Positions 26,767 through 42,100 are shown, counted from the stretch's first letter. The stretch is DNA of 64,000 bases from Seriola aureovittata (GCF_021018895.1 NC_079384.1:13617640-13681639); one strand, 5' to 3'. Made by a program: numbers and translations. The notes: a model not told the origin generated them from the sequence alone.

Positions 26767-29700
26767 CCTGCGTGCCTCCATGAGTGATGTAGGCATGCTT
26801 GACATTTTCTGCAGCAGAATCCGTTCGGGTCAGTTTACCTCTCACCTCCCCCGTCATTACCTCCTATAGGTCACTGTAAGCAGACTCACTCACTCTCCTC
26901 AAGCCAACAGGGCTCGGAGGAGGAAAGGGAGTGTGTGTGTGTTTGTGTGTTGCGAGTTGGTAGGTGTTGTGTTCAACGTTGGTGGGGTGCTTGTAGAGAG
27001 TAGGAGGAAGGGGACACTTGAGGTCTTGGGAACAGTCAGTCCATCAAATGTGTGCAGTCACCTATGTGAGGAAATGAGCTGGTAGATGGACAGAGAGAGA
27101 GACATCATGAGAGGACAGCTCAGCTTCTTTCATTCTGCTGCACATCAGCAACTTGGAGAGCTCTCTGATCTTCCTCTGTGTGTCTAGTGCCACCATGAGG
27201 CGCACTGCCATATTGCGCTCTTGTGGAAAATAAAAAAGATCCTGCATGCAGGCACATGGGCTAATCTGTGTTATATGTGCGGGGGCGAGAGGATTGTGGG
27301 GCAGTTTAGGCGTCAAGTGGGTGCGAATGTGCTATCTGTGCATGTATGGGTAATAGGTGGTCATCATGGCGTTGTGATCTGTCCACAGATGGATTGTCTC
27401 AGCGTGGGCCTGTTGTGACTCACAGTCTCCATCTTAGGCACCCATGGCATCCATTTATGTAAATCTTTCTGTCTGTCTGTGTCACATCATCTGTCTCGCT
27501 GGCTTATCTGCAAAGAGACCTGTCTGTCTATCTGTGGAGAGAGTGTCTTGACACAGAGGTGTTTGTCTCCCCAGGATATGTATGGTTCCTCCTTCCCTCC
27601 GCTATTTCCCTCCATTTCCTCACTCTCTGTCCTTAAAATTTAATTCAACCTGCCTGGCTCTCTGCTTCTCGTCCTTCTTCTGGTTCTGTACTTCTGTCTC
27701 TGTCTCTCTACATCTCTATCTCCTCCTTCTCTCTCTATCTGTCTATCTCCACCTCTCTGTGCATATGTTAATGGTGCTCTGGGCTATGTGTAGGTAAAGG
27801 CCCAGAGACCATCTTTGCGGGGTCGGGCCTAAATGATAATGAGTGGCACACGGTGAGGGTAGTCCGGCGTGGCAAGAGCCTCAAACTCACCGTGGATGAC
27901 CTGCAGCCTGTTGAAGGTAACCACAGCAGCCTAACTTAAAACCTTTCACCATAAATGACACTTTACACAAATTGCTGTTTGATTCTTTTTAAATTTAGAC
28001 CAACATTAAGGGTTTTATTTCTTTTTTTAGAGAACATCTGTACCTGTGTAAGTGAAAATGATCATTCTGAATTAGCATTGAAATAAGACTCAGGATTAGT
28101 ATTTGGTTTAGGATTGAACAGTACCACTTGAAATCCAACTTTCCGTAGCCCTCACCTTTGAAGTTTACCCCCGCCACCAGGTCAGATGGCGGGCGACCAC
28201 ACCCAGTTGGAGTTCCACAATGTGGAGACGGGTATTGTGACGGAGAAGCGCTTCATACCTGCCGTGCCCTCCAATTTCATCGGCCACCTTCAGGGCCTGA
28301 CGCTGAATGGCATGCCCTACATCGACCTGTGCAAGAACGGCGACATCGACTACTGCGAGCTCAATGCTGTTATTGGCTATAAGAGCATCGTAGCTGACCC
28401 TGTCACCTTCCGCTCACGCTCCAGTTTCGTCACGCTGCCCACGCTGCAGGCCTACTACTCCATGCATCTCTTCATGCAGTTCAAGACAACATCCCCCGAT
28501 GGCCTTATTCTCTACAACAGGGGAGACGGCAATGACTTCATAGTGATAGAGCTGGTGAAAGGGTGAGCTGGACAATGCACAGGGTGTGATATTAACATTA
28601 AATGAGTCAGTGTGATTAGTATACGTTTGTGGTAACAGCTTTCCTGAAGACATGCATGTGCATTTCCAATGGTGCTATTTTTACTGTTATTAATAGTTAA
28701 AGTTTCCTTTGATAAACAAAAAAATTGAAAATTCTTGACTGTAAGGCTGAAATATCAAATATGAAAAATTTACAAGTCAAGCAGGTCTTTTTCTATTCTC
28801 ATAATTATGCTTCTACAAGACAGATTATAATGCCCTGAAGTGTATGACCCTGTGTTGTTCTTCATCATGAATATAATTAATTTGCCTCTTCTCTTCTCAC
28901 TTGTTTAAGCACCTCCTCTCTCCTTTCCTTTTTCACTCTCTAGCTACCTGCACTACATTTCTGACCTGGGCAATGGGGCACACCTGATCAAAGGCAACTC
29001 TAACAGTCCTCTAAATGACAACCACTGGCACAACGTGCACATATCCCGAGACACTAACAATCTCCACACGGTCAAGATTGACACCAAAGTCACCACGCAG
29101 ACCACCATGGGCGCCAAGAACCTCGACCTAAAGGGTATGCACAAAAATACAAGGAGTGATACCTCAGTTTAGGTAGCTTATACAGGAGACAGGGATACAC
29201 ATACTTGATAACACATACAATATTTGTACACAGTCAGGTCACAACATATACTTAAACTGTTTCATAGGAGGCTTGATGAACATATACTGATTAGTGCTGA
29301 AACAATCTGTCTCACCTTAACCCTAACATCTGGGGGGGAAATGCTCATCTCATGTATTAATGAGAGCTAAATGACAAAAATAATACTTCTATCGTGTCTG
29401 TATGATAATACCAGCACTTCTAAAGCTTACTAAAAAACACTTTGTTCCAGGCGCGTTCTTGGCGGATGAGCTCTAGGTGGATTTTGTTACCTTTACCAGG
29501 CTGGCTGTATTTCCCTGGTTCCAGTCTTTTCGCCAAGCTAAGCTAACTGTCTACATATTTCTAACTAGTCAGTCGGAAAATAAATGGGCATAGTTGATTA
29601 ATTATTTGTAATTTATCAAGCGAAACTGGCAAATATTCATTGATTCCATATTTAAAAATGAGACAATATGTAGCTTTTCTACTTGTAAACTCAATATATG

Positions 29701-31780
29701 TAGGTTTTGAGCTGTGGATGAGATAAAACAACCAATTCGAAGACAGAACCTGAGAGAGATTTGTTCATCGAAAATAATGGATAGATCAATCAGTACTAAA
29801 AATACTTCCATTACTTGCATTCATCTTACTGATAGACTTATGCAGATCAAGACAAAGCAGCGTGACTTGGTAATGAAGCTGCCATTAATTGTGTTGCTCT
29901 TCAACAGGTGATCTGTACATTGGGGGTGTTTCCAAAGAGATGTACCGAGACTTGCCTAAGCTGGTCCACTCCCGTGAGGGATTCCAGGGTTGCCTAGCAA
30001 CTGTTGATCTAAATGGCCGGCTCCCTGACCTTTTGGCTGATGCCTTGGCAACCATGGGACAAGTGGAGAGAGGCTGTGAAGGTGAGGTGCAAACGCACAA
30101 TAAAACACACCAGTAGATCTGTCCAGGTCCCATGTCCTTACTGCTTTTTCTTTCAGTTTTCATTTAACTCATGCTCTCTGTTATTAGGATAACCCACTAA
30201 CCCAGCTCTTGCTCTGTTAGATGTAAATTTGACTCTCTTTCTTCTCATCTCCTTTTCAATCTTTCTGCACATTGTGGTTTCTCTCTCTGTTCCACTCTTT
30301 CAGCAGTTCACAGACATCTGTGCGCATTGACTAACCATCTAACTTAATTTGCTTGTTTGCTTTTTTGTTTGGCTGACAAAAGTTACATTGATGAAAGCTG
30401 ACTTGCAAGGTATATCGCTTTGTGTGAGCATGTGAGACACGTGTGTAATGGTGGGAAAATGTGTGTGTGAGTGTGCGTGTGTGAGAGTATGTGTGCGTGT
30501 ATGTATGTGTGCGTGTGTCGAAACTACCCAGTGGTGTCCGGTGTTGTGTGGATCCCAGTGATCCAGAGTCAAAGGTCAGAGGTGACCTGTCCTCTCCTAG
30601 CCACCATAGTGACTTCATCACAGTAGTAACATCACCACCGCTTGACTTGAGTTGACCACAGCTCCACCACCTGGGTTGCCTAGCAGCATGCTCTCTAACC
30701 CCTCCTACTGACTCCCATCCTAAACTCCAATACTCTATTTGTGAATGATTTCACACCCTTTCCTCCATGCCTCGTGTTAAAAGTGTATCGAAGGAGAACC
30801 AAGTTTCAACTTTTGACGTTCTCGTCCTGTGTGGTTTTAGCACGAAGCAGGGAGAGAACAGTGACAGACCGCTGAAGGAAGAGTATTGAGAAGAAGGCTT
30901 TTAAACATAACTCTGACCTCTTATGTTTAACTCCTCCTCCTGTCCTTGCCCCACTCATCTAGCCTCACCACCTGCATGCTGTAAACATTTGGCTCTTTTC
31001 ATCTAATAACATAGATTCCAGTTTAGCTTTAGTTCAGTTTGTATGGATAATCCAGTCTCCTCTGTAAATGTAAAGCTAAAGAATGGGAGCCTATCCACAT
31101 TATCCTAGTCTCACAAGGATTTTCTACTAATACTACTAATCAAAACACCATTGCAGCACAACAGACTACCCAACCATTTCAAAACAGCAAAATGTTTCAA
31201 GGAAATACGGTCTAAAACTAACAATACTGGCCTACTATTGTGAACATACTGGGCTCCAGACAAAAACAAAAAAGTGTTTCTGTTTGCTTTCTCCTAACTT
31301 TTGCACCCTCCAACCCCACCACGTCTCTCACTGCAGGTCCCAGCACTACCTGTCAGGAAGACTCCTGCTCAAATCAAGGAGTTTGTTTGCAGCAGTGGGA
31401 GGGCTTCACCTGTGACTGCAGCATGACTTCGTATGCTGGGCCACTATGCAATGACGGTGAGTCTTTGCTCTTCATTTTCTGTCTGATACCAGAGTGGACT
31501 TCAGATCATTTCAGTGATGTAGACAGGTGAAAGTGGAGGATTTTTAAGATATTTAAATCCAAAAAAAGTTAAAACTATTGTGTCTAAACTGTAGATAACG
31601 CACCCATCTAACCTTAACCCTGGCGTTGGAGCTGCACTTGGATGATTTGGCTTTAGTCACTGAATTGAAGCATTTTAGTGTGCATTTTGTCAGAGCCACC
31701 ACGTGAGGGCACTGTCAACTGTTCATTTTGAATTGCCACTAAAATATTACAGTACCTGTTCAATTTCTAGTTCGGCTGTT

Positions 31781-31878
<98 letters not shown>

Positions 31879-34800
31879 TAATGTTTAATAATTTAATCTG
31901 CTATCTTTATACTCTAAATTATTCTCTGATGCCATACAAGCAAGATACGTGTTGGTTTTGTAGTCACCCAATGAGTCAAATAATTGTATGAGTTGTTATT
32001 TGTATGAGTCAATTATTACAGTCAGCCTTCTGCAGTAATGTTAAGAAGTACTTTGGGAAATACAGATTTTTTTTTCCAGCCTGTAGGTGGAACAAGCCAA
32101 ATGTGCAAGACCAGTCAACTGTGACATTTTAGAGTTTTTACTATTATTTTCCAATATGCCCCTTGTGTATTAAACATTTAGAAAAAAAATAGGCAGAGGT
32201 ACCATCTGCAGTATGGAACCACTGATGATAGATAGTACTATTTGGGCCATATAGACTTGCTTGCTATTAAATTTTTTATCTGTGTGGACCAGCTGGGACC
32301 ACTTATATCTTTGGGCGTGACGGAGGCATGGTGGTTTACACATGGCCGCCGAATGAACGTCCCAGCACCAGGGCAGACCGGCTCGCCCTTGGGTTCAGCA
32401 CCCAACAGAAACACGCCATTCTACTCAGGGTGGACAGTGCCTCCGGCCTGGGAGACTACCTTCAGCTGCAGATAGTAAGTACACATGCTCATATTCAGTA
32501 GGCCAAAGAAAATGTGATTTTTCATTCATTTAAGATTTTAAATATTTCTACATATTGTTTGACCAAATGTGCTTAATTTATTCCTTTATTTAACCAGGAA
32601 GTCTCTTGAGATACATTGGGTCTGTCCCCATAGCCGCTCTTGAGGTTAGGGGGTTGTGCACGTTCACATGCCACCAGGTAGTAGGCAACTGTGTCCCACA
32701 CCTGAAAAAAGCCAACAGCCAGCACAATGAATCCACACTCAATGCACACTCATCCTGTTAACCACTTGCAGAGTGAGCAATATTCCAGTGATTGCCAGTG
32801 ATGCAAACATGAAGTTGAACTTTATGTTGAATTCAGCTTGAGTAATACTGTTCACATCCAAACACAATCCAATTGTGACAGAACCAGCACAGATGGATAT
32901 CACTCAAAAATAAGATTGATTATCTGTCATTAGAATAATTATTAGATATCAAATCCTTTTTATGAAAGCATTAGACAAATATTCCTTCCTAAAAATGTTA
33001 CCTGACAAAACATTTGAAATAATATTATATTATGTCTCTTCTATGTACAATAGGCCTACATACTTCCATTACTTGATTTAATTACTGCACTCAGCTCTTG
33101 AATGTGTGTTTGTTTGTCATCTGGTTTTAACCATGATAATACAGTGTTTGGTTGATCCTATTTATTTGTTCATTATGTTGAAATGACACAAAACCAGCAA
33201 AGAATCTGAGCTCCATTCAGCCTTATATTTGTGTAATAACAGGATGTGGTTCATGCCCCAGTGAGCTTTGATAAACCTCCATCTGGTTGATCTGTTGGCA
33301 GTTACCTGATATACCTGCCTGAAATGCGTCTCACAAGTCTGCATTTGACGAGGACTGGGCAATAACACCTAAAATCAATATCACAAATCAATTATTACAT
33401 TCCCTCAGTGGGTACTGATTGTGGAATTATATCTTATTAAATACACCTATGCACAAGATTCTCTCCCTCGCATAGTGGAGCTCTTGTTAAGTCTTTGTAC
33501 TGGATATAAACAGAAAATACTGGATTATATTTATTTAACTAATACAGTAGCAAAGAATACTTAGAGATCAAACTAAAACATGCTATATTTCACATTTGTT
33601 GTGACTATCAAAGCAATTGATATCATAAAGATGATCTGAATAACACCTTCATGGCTTCTACTACCTCAGTGATATGTCTCAGGGTATGGACTGACATTAT
33701 TTTAAAAAACACTGATAGACTGCTGCATCCTTTACTGCCCCAGGGTGAAGTTGTCAAGTAGCATAAGTTGTAGCTCATGAAGCTAACCTTTTTTGTACCA
33801 GCTCTTTCTCATCTGCAACTGCCCCCTGTTGCGTTTTGGCAACATTGTGTTGTTCTGTTTTGTTTCTCTTACAGCTGCTGGTGGAACATTGCCAACTGGG
33901 CATATGAATGAAATGAGCCCACACATGTCGGTTTTGGTTACTTTTTGATTTATTCCGAGCCCAACATTTGACTGTTTGCAAGTGTGGGTATTTGGACAAA
34001 TTCATTATCTCCTTTACAAGAGACTTAAGAGCGTAAAGTTATTAACACAAAAACACACGCAGTGGCATAGCGAAATGAACTGAAGACCTGAAGACATGAG
34101 AGAAATTATATTGTTGCCTTTTTAAAAGAATTACATTCCTCATTAAGCATTTTCGTATCTTTCCCCCTCCTCCTCCTCAGGACAAGGGCAACATTAGAGT
34201 AGTGTTTAATGTTGGCACTGATGACATCAACATCGAGGAGAGCTCCAAGTTTGTCAACGATGGGAAGTACCACATAATTCGGTTCACCCGCAGCGGAGGC
34301 AATGCGACCCTCCAACTGGACGACCTGCCGGTTATAGAACGCTATCCCTCAGGTAGGCCCCCACCACATCAGCCCAACCCACCCACCCACTGAAGCACTG
34401 CCTGTCCTGGGGCAGCGCTAACTACACCTTAGTCCTAATGAACTCACCTCCTGATTGATGAACCACATCAGTGTTCCTATCAATGTTTATATTCAAACAC
34501 TGAGGTTGAGAAATATAACTGCAGCTTTGTTTTATGTTATTGTGTTTGAAATGAAATATGTGTGATCTGATATGAAACATGACTTTTTAAACCATAAAAT
34601 GAGATAGTTATTACAATAGCTTGTATACTAGCCAGCTATGTTATGTTAGGCCTGTTAAATAGTGTTAAAGGTAATTTATGAAAATATTCAATTCAGGTGT
34701 CAGTTGTTTTTTCACCATAAAAGAAAATAATAACAGTTGGTGCATTTTGGACAAACAATAATTTAAAAACATGTCATATTTTGAGTTAAATGTTTAACTA

Positions 34801-37800
34801 GAGAGAAAAAATAAGAAAAAGAAAAAAGTGTATTTTGTCTTTGTTTTTATATTTGTTGGTTTTTATATTTAAAGTGGTAATCTTAGCTAGTAGTCTTTAA
34901 CACAATGAGGTCCAGGCTTTAGGTAGTTGATAGATAAAATGCTAAATGCTAGTTGTTGTGAGGTGTGTGTGAGGGTTCTTCCTGTATGTAACTCTAAACT
35001 CAGTCAGATATATAGACAGTATGTGGCAGCTGTAACATTATTTCCCTGTGCTCTTGCAGATGTTAACCCCTGAAATGTCTCTTTAAATTAAACCCAATGA
35101 ACAGAGAGTAAGAGTCCGCTCACTGGAAACATAGTGAATTCAGCTCCTCTTCTCTTAGCACATCAAGCTTACCTTAACGCAGTGACATGCCAACAATGAG
35201 CAGACCATTACTTTCTTTTCATTGCTGTTCTTTTTGTATCCAGCTCCTGTACCACGTTTGGATGTGCGTAATTACTACTGTGTTTTCATCTCTAAATTAA
35301 AGGCAACATTGATAACGAGCGCCTGGCCATCGCCAGACAGCGAATCCCCTATCGGCTCGGTCGAGTAGTTGACGATTGGCTACTCGACAAAGGTAAAAAC
35401 CCTGATTAAAATTCCTTAAAACTTTGAGCTTTAAAAATACAATTATGAAGACAGTTGAATATACTTTATTGTGCACCATCAACTAACATCTAAAAATCTA
35501 AATCCATAACTAAGTATTTAAAAGTTGGGCAGCTGTAGTGTGTAATACTGTGTAAACTGTAGTGCCTGTGAACGTATCTTGTTAGTGTGTATCTGATAAT
35601 ATCAGGTTAAAGGGACGATGGAGAGATTTAAATGTGAATAAATCAGAAAATAGAAAACAAGTACTGATAAAAGATGCTTTATTAAGACTGGTAAATAATT
35701 TTGTTTCTTATCAAATTGTAAACAATAAAGCATTTACTAAAGATGTTATGTTGAGAAACAATTTTGTAATCAAATTAAAGTACATGCAAAGTATTGTGAC
35801 ATGTAAGAATTATGTAAATTTGAAATTACTAATAGAGCAATGCTTTTTGAAAAAATGTAAAAGTTTTCCTCCTAAACTTCAGCAGAGCTCCTTAAATTAG
35901 CCTCTAGTCCCTTTAACAGTGAGCAGTGCTAGAGCTTATAACCTGTGCATGCTTCATAGGGCTGTTACAACAGTTCTCTAGATCTCTGTCTCTCTGTCTG
36001 CCTGTCTGCTGCTCCTTCAAATACAATGTCGTGCCGTACAGCCATCACCATAGCAACCATCTGTCAGCCCTGTCTTCTCAGGGCCCTCTGACTCCTCTCA
36101 TCTGCTGCCTCTTCCTCCTCCTCCTGTTCTTTTCCTCTTCATCCTCCTCCTCGACTTCTCAGTCTCTTCACCCCCCTCCCCTCCCCTCCCCTCGTCTCCT
36201 TCTTCCCCCTCTTCTTCTCTGCTTTCTGTTCTCGCTCTTATCTCTCTCAGTCTCAGCCTTCTCCACGGTTCTCCACGGCTTCGATTTGCTCTGCCATGCT
36301 TAATCTATCCCATCCTCTTACCATGGCTTGGGGGTGGTGGATTGTGTAACACTCAAACACTCTTGTGTGTGTATGTATGCACGTATGTGACCACTGGTAT
36401 GTATGTGTGTGTGACTGTATTTGCGTGTGTCTGTCCACCTTTCTCCCTGGTGTGCCTGTGTGTCTTTGGCGTGCGTGTTTGTGTGTGCGTGTAGGTCGCC
36501 AGCTGACCATCTTCAACAGCCAGACGACAGTGCGTGTTGGTGGAGGTGAGCGAGGTGGTGGCATGTTCCAGGGCCAGCTGTCTGGACTCTACTACAACGG
36601 CCTCCGCATCCTCAACATGGCCGCTGAGGGGCACCCGCACATCAGAGTGGAGGGCAGTGCACGATTGGTCGGTGACATGCCGTCCTCCTCCATCACCCCG
36701 CAGTCCAGTGCTGCAGCTGGAGGCAACCGCTCTGACTCCGCTCCCTCCATAAGTGACATCACAACCACCACAGCCACCAACCGGAAGCAGGGCGCCACAC
36801 AGCAGGTCAGGGCACAATCACAATCATGTTTCTGTGGCTGCTTGTGTATGGAAAACCAATTCAGTCCCTGCCATGTGTGGTCATAAAAAGATCAGATGAG
36901 AGTTCAAATGTAATTCCTCAGATATCTTAAACATATATGTCCAATGCCATTATCCGTACTTCTTGTCGTGTGACAATGGGTAATTAAAAAGTGTTAATAT
37001 CCTATGATAAGTTTCTTTCCAAGCTCAGTAAGAGGATTAGCCAGCACACAGCCCACTAATCAGGGATGCGAGAATGGCAAGATACTGTATGTATGTAGGA
37101 GTGAGATTGTTTTAAACAATTTATTTATGTCGCACATTTCATACACAGAGGCAATTCAAAGTGTTTTACGTAATGCAGTACAAACATTAAATAAGCATAG
37201 GAAATTACACACTTTATATTTATGGAACCAGTTTGAAAAGAAAGATAGACAGAATCAGGATTTAAGCACAAAGTGGATATCATGAATGCTCAAGATTCAG
37301 TCGACAGCAGAAGAGAAATTAAGTTTTTTTAAGTATTTTTTTCAGGCATTTTTGTCTTAATTAGTAGCAACAAGAGGGGATGATATACACCAAAGGTTAT
37401 CAGCCACACTTGGACAATGGACCTTGTGATAAACCCCTTGATGCCCCACCATCAAATTTGTTAACCTCAATTTAAAGGTAGTCATAGTAGAAGCAAGTAT
37501 TGTATCATGTGGAAGTTTGTTCCAGTTTAGCTTACTGTATGTGTGTTGTAAACCACTTATTTGAGCTGTAACTATATTACTGAAAAGAGATGAAAGAATG
37601 TCTTATCTGACACAGCCAAACAATGTCAAATATCATAAGAAAACATACTGCTGTAAAATGCATAGTATTTTATTTTTATTTGCTGTATGTAATACCACCT
37701 ATTTTATAAACATACATGCAAATCAGTTATCCGATAACTGATCAATGTTAACCCGTCTCTCTCTACTGGCTGTTAAATGAAAAAAAACAAAAAAACTGTG

Positions 37801-39108
37801 CCTAAAACATTTTATCAATAGAAGACTCACATCCATGTGCAATTTTTCTGCTGCAGCACATTCACTTGAATGGATTAGATGGCAAATTCTCGACTAAGTG
37901 GTCCCTTCCAACTAAATTACAGGAGGAGAAATGTTTGTGTTAATGGAGGTTGTAATAGCTTTTCCCATAATATGCGTCTAGTAAACTGATGCAAATGGGA
38001 CTCTACAATAGAAACAAATAACTGTTATTGAGGCATATTTAAAGTGGATGCAACTGCAGTCGATGGTAATGTCAGAGGACACATTATCAGCAGGTACACC
38101 ACAGACTCTTTTGCTCTATTGTTCATATCACTACTGAGATGTTGTCAGGCTCTTTGTGGGCGTCTGTGTGTACTGCAGTTCTTCTTCTGTGTTATAAAAC
38201 TGTGTGCCTGCCTGTCTGCCGCACTGAAAAAGATTTTTTTTTCCCAGTGATACAAGTTGCCATGGAGATAGTGAACCTGACTACCCACCGCTTGCTTTCT
38301 TTCTCCCATCCAGACTCCCATAGAGAATAGCTCCTCTGTGTATAAACTACCAGCTGTTTCAGACATAAATAATAGAACGCAGAGAGCTGTGAGCTAAGCC
38401 TCAGGCATCAATAATGGATATGAGAGCTGGATGGATAGCACTGCAGAGTGACAGTGTTGTCACAGGGGTTTGTTTTCCCACCTCACCTCTAAATCTCTGC
38501 CTGCTCTCTCTCTGTGTATGTGTTTTTAAATGAACTATTTCTGCTCTTATGCTGATGTCAGTGCTAAATCTGGGATGCAGAGAGTTGTGCACTGGAGTCA
38601 ATATCACTGTATGAGAAGTAGGTCAGACCCACTATATGCTCAACATACTGCAGTGTGTGTGTTTGCTCGTCGGTGTGAGTCGAATCACTCCTGCTGGCCC
38701 CAAACTCTTTGTGTTTGTGTGTGTTGTCTTATTTAAGAAGAATCTACAGCGTCTCCATTGAGGCTGCCTAGTGTTGCCTAGCAACCAACCTGGCCTTAAC
38801 CAGTGCACACGTACAATGTAGAGACGAACTCAAAATGCACACACACTCACACACACAAACACTCAGGTGGATTGGGAACATTAAGCTAGAATTGCAGCAC
38901 ATTGCATCAGAGGAGGGGCAGTGAGAGATGTCTTCCAAAGGTGCTACGGGTCCAAGCTATTTATCGATTTCACGCACACACCCCAATTTTGAGTGTGTGT
39001 TGAAGTGGATCTGCCTAAGTCGCCCCATGGATTTACTCCTACCGTCAGTACTTTGTGCAGTAAGACTGTGTTATGTGCCTCCTCCTGGAGTCCACAGTTT
39101 ATTGATTT

Positions 39109-39157
<49 letters not shown>

Positions 39158-42100
39158 AAAAGTGGAATGGATTAATAATGCATGACAGCTGAGCACACCA
39201 GCAAAGAGAAGAGAGGGAGAGATTGTGTGAGTGTGTGTGAGTGTTTATGCTAGAGGCTGCTCTGAGTCACAGAGCTTGAGTTTGGGTTTGATGTTTAGTG
39301 CCTTGTTTGTGTGTGTGTTTCTGTTCATGTGTATGCGTGTGTACCTGTGTTTGATGGGAAGACTGATAGAAGAAACCTGAGGCTCAGAGCGGTGCCCGAT
39401 TGGCTATCGGGAATCAGCTGATCCAGACACTTCCACAAGCCCTCAGAACATCTATCTCTCATTCGCTCCCATCCTCCCTCCCTATCTGTTTTTTCCTTGC
39501 TATCTTCTGCACTCTCTCCATATCTTTCACATCTTTTTCCCCCTCTTGCCTTTCTTCCTTCTTCTTTCCATCCATCTTCTGGAGATACTTTCTCCCTCCT
39601 CCCCTGCTCACTTTTCTCTTTTCCTCTTCCTTTGCTCTCTCTCCCTCCATATCTTTCCATATTTACCCGTCACTCCCCCCTCTGCCGCCCTCCCTTCCTC
39701 CCTCCCTCTCTCTGTGTGGTTGAGCTCCAGTGATAGGCTGTTAATGCAGGCAGTGTATGAGTCTATCTCACCATCTGCAGTAGTGGAGCTAGCTTCTATC
39801 CTCTCTCGTCAGGATCTCTTCATCAGCCTGCCAACTCCAGCCTGATTTGGTGTAGGCTTGTGCGTCTGTAGATGTGTCTAAGTAGAAATAGACCAATGGA
39901 GCATGTTTGGCTTTTATAGAGCTTGTGTGTGTACATGTGTGTGTGATTTCCAGTTGTGAAAGTAGCAGACAAGCTGTTGAATCTTCTGCAAGAGTGTGTG
40001 AGGACAGAGTGCAGTTACTATGTGTGAACTAGGCAGTCAGGGAGGCATGGACGGTCGTTGGCACTGTTCGGCTGCTCAGGTAGAGATTTTGCTCTTTCAG
40101 CATGCAGATATTCTTCTCTCCATGCTCTCTGTCTTCCTTTCCCTTCCTCATGTGTCTCTTTTTCCCCTCCTTATCGTTGTGCATCTTTGTCCATCATTAT
40201 GTCAGCATGCTCTATTGGTTGGAGGAGTGGAGGTTTCCTGGACATACATCTGTTTAGCACATCTTGTATAAACTTCTCTGGCTTATTGATGTTATTTAAG
40301 TCGTGTTTAGCATGTCTCCAGTTTTTTCTTGTGTTCATTGTCTCCCATGTGATAGGGGGATCAATAGTTCAATTGACACCTTCCCGTTTCAATGGGATGG
40401 TCAGCTGATAGGGTGATGTCACAGATCAGAGGAGGGGTCTTGTTAAATTTACTTGTGTGCTTTTGTTTTAGTGTAAATCAGGATTCAAAACAGGTGCCTG
40501 TGGAGGGCACATAGGTGTCTGGATCAATAACCAAGCACGGTGGCTTTACATTGATTGGTGACAGATGTCAGGGGTGATGTGTTTCCTACTGGCTGATTGG
40601 TTCTTATGCTATTTGGATCCTGGCAATGGCACAGAGGTTTATTGACTGGCTGCATTCCAGAGGCTAAGCTCGCCCTAGCAGCATTTGACAGCCCAGTGGG
40701 CAGAACTGATTGGAAAGGCAGTGGAGGAAAGACAGAGTCAAGCATCAATAACTTAATATATGTTTCAGGCCAAACTAAACCAAAGTAGACTTGTCAGGAC
40801 CAAGGCCATACCATACAAGGCCAGCACAAGCTTTTTTTTTCAGATGAATGAACTAAATGGTTGCTTCTCTAAACTTATGTAATCTGTGTCCTTACAAAGA
40901 CGAGCTAAAGAAATAGTGAAAGCAAGGATAGAACAGCCGCTTAATGAATTTCTCTTTGAAATACTGCCTGTAGGTTTCGGCTAAGACATCATCCACCATT
41001 TAGTACTTTGATTTGGTTCAGATTCTGTTCCGGTCTGATTGTAATCTGCCTCTAGAGCTCTTTTTTATGCCTCTGCCACTCTCTCCCCTCTTTTTTATTC
41101 TGTGGGTTACTAACATCTACTGCAATGCATCACAATCCAATTTTAATTTATTGCTGGCACTGAGCGCCCAGTGTGGTTAAAACACACGCACACGCATATG
41201 TGCACGCACATGCACACACACACACAAACACACACTCGTATCGCTCATGCCGAAGCGTCAAGGCAGGCGATGTTTAACAGTAGTTCATGAATATGCGGAG
41301 CACATTAGCACGGTGTTAAGTAAAGACCGCAGCACTTTGAAGTCCTCCTCCTCCTCCTATCCCTTCTTCTTTTCTCTCTCTTTCTCCCCAATTGTCTCCT
41401 CCAAACATTCCTTTTATCCATCAATCTATCTTTCACTCTCACCCTCCCTTCCTCTTTTTCCCCTTCTCCTCATACTGGCTGGAATGGCAAATCAGTGCAC
41501 AGGTCCCCACTGTGGGTGCACACTCCCTTTTTTTTTTATTCCCCATCATTTTTAACAGCCTGAACTTAGAGTTGCCATGGCAACAGGAGGAGCAGGGATG
41601 GAGTGCAAAAAAAGGGGGCCTTTTCCACGGAGAGGGAGCGAGACACAGAGACAGAGCTGTTGTTGAAATATTACTTGGCTGATGGGGGTTAGAGGTTGAA
41701 TATAGGTGGTTATTGACGTGCCGCTTACAGAGAAGTGTTAAGATTTAGATCAAGTGTTTCACTGGAATATTGAATGAAACTGGTTTTACTCTTGTTAGCT
41801 CTACACTCCGCATTCTCCAACACATATGAACACTGGACAGTATCAGATGGAGAGAGCAAAAGAGAGGAAAGCAAGGAGGCATGGAAGATAGAAAGGCCAG
41901 AGGAGAAAAAAGAGGGGGAGGGTCAAGAGAGTAGGAGATAATAACTGACTATCCCCTTGTGATTTTACACAGGATTCAACATTTCTCTCCTCCCTCCTCA
42001 TTTCTTCTTCTCTACTTGCTACTCTAGTTTTGGCCGTCTGCCATTGCTGGGGGCCGTAACAGGCAAAAGTGTTTGTGGCAAACTGGAAAACGAGTGGGCG

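Noticed and set aside
36353..36886. 173-residue + ORF and 154-residue - ORF around the stalk exon
   Set aside because: The + ORF is the true exon 36495-36805 extended into both introns; the - ORF is its antisense shadow with Thr-His repeat.
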